Of a DNA stretch of 7,946 nt, positions 1 through 5,414 are shown piece after piece (positions within the stretch are counted from its first letter, which is position 1; the number at the start of each line of letters is the position of its first letter). This DNA is from Marinobacter sp. (GTDB taxonomy: Bacteria > Pseudomonadota > Gammaproteobacteria > Pseudomonadales > Oleiphilaceae). The stretch is from positions 1-7,946 of the forward strand of contig JAEPMM010000144.1 in assembly GCA_017643965.1 (NCBI GenBank). The letters are read 5' to 3'. The notes beneath the pieces were generated by a model that saw nothing but the letters and a program-made list of their open reading frames with translations, did no database searches and was not told the DNA's origin. Both the position numbers and the translations under genes were made by a program.

Positions 1-230
1 CCGGCATTCAGCAGAACGTGAACAAGCTGATGAAGCGCTCAACGATCACGGCTGAAGACGTTGCCGAGGATATTTTTCGCTCCGTTAAAGACAAGAATTT
101 CTGGGTGCTGCCCCACGCCAAGGAGCGTCGCATGTGGATGGTCAAACGCCACGCGCCCTGGGCTTTTGACTGGCTGATGCACCAGGAAAGCAAGCGCTGG
201 ATGAACAAGATGGGTGGCCGAAAAGCCTGA
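1..230 (+). CDS. SDR family oxidoreductase, C-terminal end (partial)
   Basis: Only the last 75 codons are present; the reading frame is already open at base 3 and ends in TGA at 228-230. The visible part has no catalytic motif. It runs from a helical stretch with 'TAEDVAEDIFRSVKDKNFWV' into 'LPHAKERRMWMVKRHAPWAF' and a basic end. From memory, a helix of the form 'AEDVAxxIFxxV' followed by a 'xxxHxxxRxxWxxKRxxP' tail is usual at the C-terminus of short-chain dehydrogenases in proteobacterial lipid-metabolism clusters, where it closes over the substrate site. The family call rests on this tail and on the neighbouring genes. The next gene starts 47 bp downstream on the same strand, so co-transcription is likely. 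The Rossmann fold and Ser-Tyr-Lys residues would lie upstream of the window. Another oxidoreductase type cannot be excluded. Confidence 0.6.
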   Translation, partial: GIQQNVNKLMKRSTITAEDVAEDIFRSVKDKNFWVLPHAKERRMWMVKRHAPWAFDWLMHQESKRWMNKMGGRKA

Positions 231-277
231 TCGGGCGGCCGCTGACCGAGATTGAAAAGCTGACAGGAGAATCCTGA

Positions 278-1342
278 ATGACCCAGATTGACCAGGCCGT
301 AGACATTCGCGAAGGCGAGGAACTGGACGCCAGCGTTGTAGACCGCTTCATGAAGCAGGCCATTCCGGATCTGCAAGGTGGGCCGGCTATCCGCCAGTAC
401 CCGGGTGGTGCCTCCAACCTGACCTATCAGGTGGATTACGGCGACCGTTCGTTTGTGCTGCGGCGGCCGCCATTCGGCAAGATTGCCAAGTCCGCCCACG
501 ACATGCTCCGCGAAGCAAAGGTGATGCGGGCGCTGAAACCGGTCTACCCCTACGTGCCGGACATCATCGCCATCTGTGACGACCACGACGTGCTGGGCTG
601 CGATTTCTACGTGATGGAGCGGCTAAAGGGCATTATTCTGCGCCAGGATTTTCCCAAGGATTTCGAACTCAGTGAGGCAGACACCCGCAAGCTTTGTCTG
701 AATGTGATCGACAAGCTGGTGGACCTGCACACTGTGGACGCCGCAGCGGCAGGCCTCGACAAACTGGGCAAGGGCGCCGGCTATGTGCAGCGCCAGATCG
801 GTGGCTGGAGCGATCGCTTCCGCAAGGCCCGCACCGACGACGTCGGGGATTTCGAAGCGGTGATGAGCTGGCTCGACGACAAGATGCCGCAAGACATCGC
901 CCAGGTGGTCATTCACAACGACTTCCGTTTCGACAACGTGGTGCTGAATCCGGACAACCCGTTTGAAGTGATTGGCGTACTGGACTGGGAAATGGCCACC
1001 ATCGGCGACCCGCTGATGGATCTGGGTAACAGCCTGGCCTACTGGATCGAAGCGGACGACGACGGCCCGTTCCAGATGCTGCGCCGCCAACCCACCCACC
1101 GGCCGGGCATGCTGACCCGCAAGGAAGTGGTGGAGTACTACATGGACAAGTCCGGCTTCCGGGTCGACAACTTCGACTTCTATGAGATTTACGGCCTGTT
1201 CCGCCTCGCGGTCATCGTCCAGCAGATCTACTACCGCTTCTATCACGGTCAGACTCAGGACAAGCGGTTCGCTGCCTTCGGTCACGCCGCCAATTATCTG
1301 GAAAAACGCTGCCAGCGTCTGATCGCCGAGAGCTCTCTGTAA
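278..1342 (+). CDS. APH-type phosphotransferase (ACAD10/11 N-domain / LvaA-like kinase)
   Basis: This is a 354-residue soluble protein of the aminoglycoside phosphotransferase/choline kinase fold. The N-lobe shows a glycine-rich nucleotide loop (YPGGASNLTY, 41-50), a strand ending in VLRRPP (60-65) and a helix with Glu79. The catalytic Brenner-type motif is HNDFRFDN (213-220), with Asp215 as likely base and Asn220 as metal ligand. The second metal-binding Asp is Asp236 in LDWEMATIGDP. The family includes the kinase domains of ACAD10/ACAD11 and bacterial LvaA, which phosphorylate the hydroxyl of hydroxyacyl-CoAs before acyl-CoA dehydrogenase-type elimination. That role is inferred here; no acyl-CoA dehydrogenase lies in the window. 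ATG at 278 is preceded by AGGAGA (265-270) at good spacing. The stop TAA shares its last A with the ATG of the next gene, indicating translational coupling. A resistance role is unlikely given the metabolic neighbours. Confidence 0.88.
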   Translation: MTQIDQAVDIREGEELDASVVDRFMKQAIPDLQGGPAIRQYPGGASNLTYQVDYGDRSFVLRRPPFGKIAKSAHDMLREAKVMRALKPVYPYVPDIIAICDDHDVLGCDFYVMERLKGIILRQDFPKDFELSEADTRKLCLNVIDKLVDLHTVDAAAAGLDKLGKGAGYVQRQIGGWSDRFRKARTDDVGDFEAVMSWLDDKMPQDIAQVVIHNDFRFDNVVLNPDNPFEVIGVLDWEMATIGDPLMDLGNSLAYWIEADDDGPFQMLRRQPTHRPGMLTRKEVVEYYMDKSGFRVDNFDFYEIYGLFRLAVIVQQIYYRFYHGQTQDKRFAAFGHAANYLEKRCQRLIAESSL

Positions 1343-2031
1343 TGGCGACGATTTACCTGATTCGTCACGGCCAGGCCAGTTTCGGCAAGGAAAACTACGA
1401 CCAGCTCTCGCCCCGCGGGTGGGAGCAGGGGCGGGTGCTGGGTCGCTGGCTGGCGGGCAAGGTGCAGCCCAATGCGGTGTTTGGCGGCAACATGGAGCGC
1501 CATCGTGAGACGGTGGAGGCCATCACCAGCGGTTTCGGTGACGCGCTGCCCGACATGCAGGCGGTTGAGGGGCTGAATGAGTTTGATCACATGCAGGTGG
1601 TCGAGCGCTTCCGGCCGGAGTGGGTGGACCGGCAGCGCATGGCATCGGATCTGGCGTCGTTCCCCAAACCGGCGCGGGCGTTTCAGCAGGCGTTCGAGCA
1701 AGCCATGGCACGCTGGGTCAGTGGCGAGTTCAATAGCGACTACACCGAAACCTGGCCCGAGTTCCGTGCGCGGGTGATAACGGCGCTGAACGAGCTGGTG
1801 GAATACACCGACGGTGGCGACACGCTGGTGTCCACTTCCGGTGGCCCCATTGCGGTGATCGCCCAGCACCTGCTTGAGCTGAGTGATGAGAAAGCACTGG
1901 AGATGAACAGCGTCATTGCCAACACCAGTGTCTCCCGCGTGTTGCATTCCGGGCCCCGTCGCAGTCTGGCCGTCTTTAATAACTACAGCCACCTGGAAGC
2001 GGAAGATGCCGCCCTGGTGACGTTCCGATAA
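1342..2031 (+). CDS. Histidine phosphatase family protein (phosphoglycerate mutase-like)
   Basis: This 229-residue cytoplasmic protein opens with the superfamily signature LIRHGQ (6-11), where His9 is the phospho-accepting nucleophile and Arg8 binds phosphate. Arg53 in the GGNMERHRETV segment fits the second phosphate-pocket arginine, and Glu80 in GLNEFDH fits the acid/base. The usual late 'SHGG' motif is replaced by STSGGPI (164-170), so a serine (Ser166) stands where the second catalytic histidine normally is. The protein is therefore either a variant subfamily, which I recall in similar bacterial proteins with 'TSGG', or catalytically altered. Substrate unknown. Its ATG overlaps the kinase stop by one base and only a weak GAGAG lies upstream, so translation probably depends on the kinase reading frame. 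Pairing with a small-molecule kinase suggests linked phosphorylation and dephosphorylation, but that is inference. Confidence 0.85.
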   Translation: MATIYLIRHGQASFGKENYDQLSPRGWEQGRVLGRWLAGKVQPNAVFGGNMERHRETVEAITSGFGDALPDMQAVEGLNEFDHMQVVERFRPEWVDRQRMASDLASFPKPARAFQQAFEQAMARWVSGEFNSDYTETWPEFRARVITALNELVEYTDGGDTLVSTSGGPIAVIAQHLLELSDEKALEMNSVIANTSVSRVLHSGPRRSLAVFNNYSHLEAEDAALVTFR

Positions 2032-2048
2032 CGAATTGAGGTGACTCT

Positions 2049-2831
2049 ATGCCCAACCCCATGAGCAACAAAGATCTGTTTGACCTGAACGGCAAAGTAG
2101 CGCTGATCACGGGCGCCAGCCGCGGCATCGGCGAGAGCGTCGCCCGCACCCTGGCGGAATACGGCGCTCACGTTATCTGCAGCAGCCGCAAGATCGACGG
2201 CTGTGAAGCCGTCGCCAGCAGTATCCGCGATGCCGGTGGCAGCGCCGAAGCCTATGCCTGCCACATCGGTGAAATGGATCAGATTGAAGAGATCTGGACA
2301 CACATCGAGAAGACCCACGGCAAGCTGGATATCCTGGTCAACAACGCCGCGGCGAACCCCTATTTCGGCCCGGTAGAGGACACCGATCTTGGCGCCTTCC
2401 ACAAAACCGTGGACGTCAACATTCGCGGCTATTTCTTCATGTGTGCCCGCGGTGCGCAACTGATGAAGAAAAACGGCGGGGGTTCCATCGTCAACGTGGC
2501 GTCGGTCAACGGGGTGAACCCGGGCCACTTCCAGGGTATCTATTCAGTGACCAAGGCCGCCGTGATTTCCATGACCAAGTCGTTCGCGATGGAGCTGGGG
2601 CAGCAGAAAATCCGTGTTAATGCCTTGCTGCCCGGCCTGACCGACACCAAGTTCGCCAGCGCTCTGACCACCAACGACGCCATCAAGAAGCAGGCCATGG
2701 CCCACATCCCCATGAAGCGGGTGGCCGACCCCAGCGAAATGGCCGGCACCGTGTTGTACCTGGCGTCTGGTGCATCCAGCTATACCACCGGTGCCTGCAT
2801 CAACGCCGACGGCGGTTATCTGACCATTTAA
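2049..2831 (+). CDS. SDR family NAD(P)-dependent oxidoreductase
   Basis: This is a complete classical short-chain dehydrogenase of 260 residues. The cofactor loop is TGASRGIG (21-28), the NNA motif is at 98-100, and the catalytic tetrad is Asn124, Ser152, Tyr165 and Lys169 (YSVTK). The C-terminal segment 'TGACINADGGY' is typical of the FabG-like branch. Arg25 in the glycine loop and Arg47-Lys48 after the second beta strand hint at NADP(H), but this is weak evidence. The likely reaction is interconversion of a hydroxy- and a keto-group on an acyl or other lipid-like substrate; the exact substrate is unknown. ATG at 2049 is preceded by GAGGTG (2039-2044); a second in-frame ATG at 2061 lacks a comparable site. 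The gene begins 17 bp after the phosphatase stop and closes the + strand cluster. Confidence 0.9.
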   Translation: MPNPMSNKDLFDLNGKVALITGASRGIGESVARTLAEYGAHVICSSRKIDGCEAVASSIRDAGGSAEAYACHIGEMDQIEEIWTHIEKTHGKLDILVNNAAANPYFGPVEDTDLGAFHKTVDVNIRGYFFMCARGAQLMKKNGGGSIVNVASVNGVNPGHFQGIYSVTKAAVISMTKSFAMELGQQKIRVNALLPGLTDTKFASALTTNDAIKKQAMAHIPMKRVADPSEMAGTVLYLASGASSYTTGACINADGGYLTI

Positions 2832-2835
2832 CCGG

Positions 2836-3756
2836 TCAGCCTCCGGCGACTTCCGGATCCGGCGCACAGCTCAGGGTTTCGAAGTCGCTGTTCAGTTCTT
2901 CTGCGCGGCCCTGCAGGTGAGTCAGGGTCGTGCGGTCGCCGGCCTCGATCAGCTCATGCATCAGCTCCGCCATGGCGACACGGCTTTCACGCATCATGGC
3001 TTGATAGGCCTCGCCCCGCACTTCCTCCGAATTCAGAATCAGTGCTTCCAGTTGCTGCGGAAATGTCGGTTCAGACCGGTGCTCCAGCACGTCCAGCAGC
3101 GCAAGCTGCCAGTTCCTGCGGCCTTGCAGCCAGATCTCGGTTTGTGAACCCCGGCTGGCGGACCAGTCCTGAACAATGTTGTGCTGATCCTCATTGAGGT
3201 CGCCCAGCCACCGCTCCACGCGTTCGGCTGTCCGTTCCGCCCGGGCCTCGGCGGTGGCCTGTGGGGAATCGGCAAGGAACTCCTGCTCCATGTCCTGCTG
3301 GCTCTTTTCCATATTAGTGGCCATCTCCCGCACCTGCTAATCGCTCAGGCTCGAAAGCAAGTTGACGGCCACCGGCGTGGCCTGCTCGAGCAGGCTGGGG
3401 AAGAAATCGAATACCTGTTCCTGGTGGTAGGCCACGGTGGTCTCGCTCGGTGGGCCCTCGGCGACATCCGCCTCCAGCTCGTCCAGCCAGGCGCGATAGC
3501 GGGGCAGTTCCGCGCTGCAGTGCCATTGCCTCAGGGTCTCGATATCGCGGTTGAGCTGCTGTTTCTGGTCACCGGTGAGGGTGATGTAGTCCTCCACCCA
3601 CCAGACGATGCCCCAGTCGGCGTAGCGGTAAGCCAGTTTGGTGGAGCTGCAACCGGCGACCAGAACAACGACCAGCAGCGCCGGCAACGTGCGCTGTGTG
3701 AGGGCATACTCGAAGACCCGCTGCAAACTGGGGAGGGTCAGGTGTCGGAAGTCCAT
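2836..3756 (-). pseudogene. DUF6279-type lipoprotein gene interrupted by an in-frame amber stop
   Basis: Read as one frame, this gives about 305 residues, the expected size for DUF6279 lipoproteins as I remember them. The N-terminus has a hydrophobic signal and lipobox 'VLVAGC', followed by 'YADWGIVWWVEDYITLTGDQ' and 'LRQWHCSAELPRYRAWLDEL', typical of the family start. Codon 140 is TAG (plus-strand CTA at 3337-3339), directly after LLSSLSD. The same frame then continues without shift into QVREMATNM and a family-like C-terminal half with 'ERVERWLGDLNEDQ' and 'LQGRRNWQLALLDVLE'. From memory the family reads 'LSDEQV' here, so a GAG or CAG codon probably became TAG by one substitution. The truncated product would be a 139-residue lipoprotein; a fragment could restart at GTG 3331-3333 or ATG 3322-3324. 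The start at 3756 has only a weak AGG upstream. It converges on the SDR gene with 4 bp between stops. Sequencing error is possible. Confidence 0.8.
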
Positions 3757-3952
3757 ATCATGCCTGGGTCGGTAAAAAATCGTATCGAATGAAGGTCGCT
3801 GGCACTCGATTATGCGGTAGCAGCTCGTTCTTTATTTACGGTGTGCCGGCGTGAACAGATGTGATCGCAGGCAATCCCGGGAGCCACGATGCCTCATGCC
3901 AAACCCGGGTTAATCTGTGCCTACTCACTTCGTATGGAGGGTAATGAGCACG

Positions 3953-3983
3953 AAAAAAGACCCGCGATTCTGAGAACCGCGGG
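3953..3983 (-). terminator. Intrinsic terminator after the OmpA-family gene
   Basis: On the minus strand, 13 bp past the OmpA-family stop codon, CCCGCGGTTC and GAATCGCGGG form a 10-bp stem (one G-U pair) around the loop TCA, plus-strand 3961-3983. A run of six T on the minus strand (plus 3953-3958) follows after TC. A strong GC stem with a short loop and U-run is a textbook Rho-independent terminator. It should end the DUF4398-OmpA transcript and separate it from the DUF6279 gene downstream. Confidence 0.93.
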
Positions 3984-3996
3984 CCCTTGTCGACCC

Positions 3997-4809
3997 TTAC
4001 TGTCGGCCTTCGATGTTACCATTTTCGTCGGAAATCACGATTTCCACACGGCGGTTCTGTTGGCGCCCGGAGGACGTGTCGTTGCTGGCGACCGGGTACT
4101 CTTCACCGTAACCGCGGGTTTCCACCCGGTTGCGGCTGATTCCCATGTCCACCAGAGCATCGCGGACCGCTTCGGCTCTGCGCTCGGACAGGCCCTGGTT
4201 GTAGGACGCTGCGCCAGTGCTGTCGGTGTAGCCTTCTACGCGAACGCGGCGCTCTTCATACTCCGACATAAAGTCGGCCAGGCGGGAAATGGTCTGTTCG
4301 CCGGCCGGCTTAAGGTCGGCCTTATTGAGGTCAAACAGCACATCTCCGAGGGTCAGGACCATGCCGCGGTCTGTCTGCTCCGCTTCCATTTCCTCCATTC
4401 GGGCACGGAGCATCTCTGCTTCCCGCCGCGCCTGTTCAGCCGCAGTGGAACTCATTTCCAGTTCCAGTTCCTTGCGGCGCGCCTCGGCCGATTGAATCTC
4501 TTCCTGCAGTTGTGCGCGACGGCCCTGCTCACGGGCAATCTCGCCATGCCGCTTGGCAAGGTACGCTGCGTGTTCCACATCAACCGTCTCTTCACCCTCT
4601 TCCAGGAGGTTCTCGGCACGGGCCAGTTGATCTCTCGCGTTCCTGAGCTGGCGGTCACCGCTGCGGGCGACATTGGGGTCGTTGCGAATTTCCTCGTAGA
4701 TGCTGCGAGCCTCGCTCACCTTGTCATTCTCCGGCGGTGTGCTTGCGCAGCCGGCCATGAAGACAGAAAAGCCCACAGCCATACTGAGAGTCATGTTGCG
4801 CTTGTTCAT
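3997..4809 (-). CDS. OmpA family lipoprotein with DUF4398-like N-terminal domain
   Basis: A 270-residue outer-membrane lipoprotein. The signal peptide ends in lipobox 'FMAGC' with Cys21 the lipidated residue; Ala22 at +2 fits outer-membrane sorting. Residues about 28-145 are charged and helical and resemble DUF4398, with 'LARAENLLEEGEE' followed by coiled-coil-like repeats rich in Glu, Arg and Ala. Residues about 150-260 form an OmpA C-terminal domain: VLTLGDVLFDLNKADL, GYTDSTG (193-199), LSERRA (207-212), TRGYGEEYPVASN (231-243), then GRQQNRRVEI. Such domains bind meso-diaminopimelate in peptidoglycan. The protein thus probably tethers the outer membrane to the cell wall; there is no beta-barrel. 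From memory, Pseudomonas aeruginosa PA0833 has a similar layout. ATG at 4809 follows AGGAGA at ideal spacing. It lies 27 bp from the DUF4398 gene and is probably its operon partner. Confidence 0.93.
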   Translation of the reverse strand: MNKRNMTLSMAVGFSVFMAGCASTPPENDKVSEARSIYEEIRNDPNVARSGDRQLRNARDQLARAENLLEEGEETVDVEHAAYLAKRHGEIAREQGRRAQLQEEIQSAEARRKELELEMSSTAAEQARREAEMLRARMEEMEAEQTDRGMVLTLGDVLFDLNKADLKPAGEQTISRLADFMSEYEERRVRVEGYTDSTGAASYNQGLSERRAEAVRDALVDMGISRNRVETRGYGEEYPVASNDTSSGRQQNRRVEIVISDENGNIEGRQ

Positions 4810-4836
4810 AACAATCTCCTTTGTCCGGTGTGGCCT

Positions 4837-5211
4837 TTACTGACGGTCTTCAATGCGCTGGCGGAGTGCATCAATATTCCGGTTGATTTCTTCCACCGCC
4901 TGTTCTGCCTTGGCGGTGTTGGCACGGGCGCCCGCCAATTGGGCGTCAACATCGGCCTGCTCCAGGAGTCGCTCCGCGTCAGAATACTCCTCGCGATCAA
5001 TCAGCTCTTCCGCGTCTGCGATCTTGTTCTGGGCCTGGTTGAGCAGCACCGGTTCGAAATCCCGGGCGTCCGAGGAAACAGCCTGTTGCACCGAAATTTC
5101 GGCAGCCCGCAATTCACTTTCTGGTGGTTCGCCTGAACTGGCGCAGCCGCCCAGCACAATCATGACACTCAGGACACCGGCGGTGCCTGCCTTCGAAGTA
5201 TGCTTGTTCAT
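4837..5211 (-). CDS. DUF4398 domain-containing lipoprotein
   Basis: A 124-residue predicted lipoprotein. Its signal peptide (about 1-22) ends in LGGC with Cys23 as lipidation site and Ala24 at +2, consistent with outer-membrane anchoring. The rest is an acidic helical domain: PESELRAAEISVQQAV (30-45), LLNQAQNKIADAEELI, then 'YSDAERLLEQADVDAQLAGA' and a coiled-coil-like end, EINRNIDALRQRIEDRQ. The 'A..kl..AE.li......A..L..QA..dA.lA.a' pattern is DUF4398. Function is unknown; the family often sits beside an OmpA-type partner, as here. The start at 5211 has an excellent AAGGAGATA site upstream (plus-strand 5217-5225). The first gene of the pair, it shares both layout and sequence character with the N-terminal half of the downstream OmpA protein, suggesting an old duplication. 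Confidence 0.9.
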   Translation of the reverse strand: MNKHTSKAGTAGVLSVMIVLGGCASSGEPPESELRAAEISVQQAVSSDARDFEPVLLNQAQNKIADAEELIDREEYSDAERLLEQADVDAQLAGARANTAKAEQAVEEINRNIDALRQRIEDRQ

Positions 5212-5292
5212 GCACTATCTCCTTCCAGTGATGGGCAGTGATCGAACGCTGCCCGAACGGTGGCCACCCTCTGGTACAGCCGTAATCCAGAA

Positions 5293-5325
5293 TTCACAGG
5301 TGACACAGATGACTTACTTCACAGG
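5293..5325. repeat. Two copies of TTCACAGG, 25 bp start to start
   Basis: TTCACAGG occurs at 5293-5300 and again at 5318-5325 (CCTGTGAA on the minus strand), separated by 17 bp. They lie 82-114 bp upstream of the DUF4398 lipoprotein start, in the gap that should hold its promoter. A direct repeat of this spacing could be a binding site for a response regulator or other dimer, but eight bases is short enough to occur by chance. I could not place a convincing -35/-10 pair beside it. Confidence 0.35.
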
Positions 5326-5328
5326 AGC

Positions 5329-5365
5329 GCGTTACGAATAAGCGTAGCACCCGGTTTCGTAACGC
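5329..5365. promoter_or_regulatory. 10-bp perfect inverted repeat between dacB and the lipoprotein operon
   Basis: GCGTTACGAA at 5329-5338 and TTCGTAACGC at 5356-5365 are exact reverse complements separated by 17 bp. The element lies 50 bp past the dacB stop and about 118 bp before the DUF4398 gene, both on the minus strand. No T-run follows either arm, so a standard intrinsic terminator is not supported. It could be an operator, a stem protecting the dacB 3' end, or a Rho-associated structure. The arms themselves are directly visible; the role is inference. Confidence 0.5.
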
Positions 5366-5414
5366 ACATGAAGGATTGGCAAGATAATTTGGGGGGGCGG
5401 CGGTTGTGCCGGGC

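Noticed and set aside
1328..1337. Palindrome GAGAGCTCTC at the kinase-phosphatase junction
   Set aside because: It is within the kinase coding end, short, and explained by the codons used; no role beyond a weak GAGAG ribosome site is supported.
3181..3792. A 203-codon open frame on the + strand opposite the broken lipoprotein gene
   Set aside because: The minus strand reads like a DUF6279 lipoprotein in both halves; the + strand product has no known motif and no convincing ribosome site.
3855..3918. Nested inverted motifs ACAGAT...CCCGGG...CCCGGG...ATCTGT in the gap before the DUF6279 gene
   Set aside because: Spacing between the inner and outer arms is 15 bp on one side and 3 bp on the other, and CCCGGG is self-complementary, so no regular stem is supported.
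3889..5136. A 415-codon open frame on the + strand
   Set aside because: It lies antisense to the OmpA-family and DUF4398 genes, which have signal peptides, domain motifs and strong Shine-Dalgarno sites. Its protein has no recognisable domain, and its length is explained by GC-rich codon structure on the other strand.
5391..5397. Run of seven G as a phase-variation tract
   Set aside because: It is after the dacB stop and not in or immediately before a coding start, so slippage would have no obvious effect; it is only a possible sequencing-error spot.
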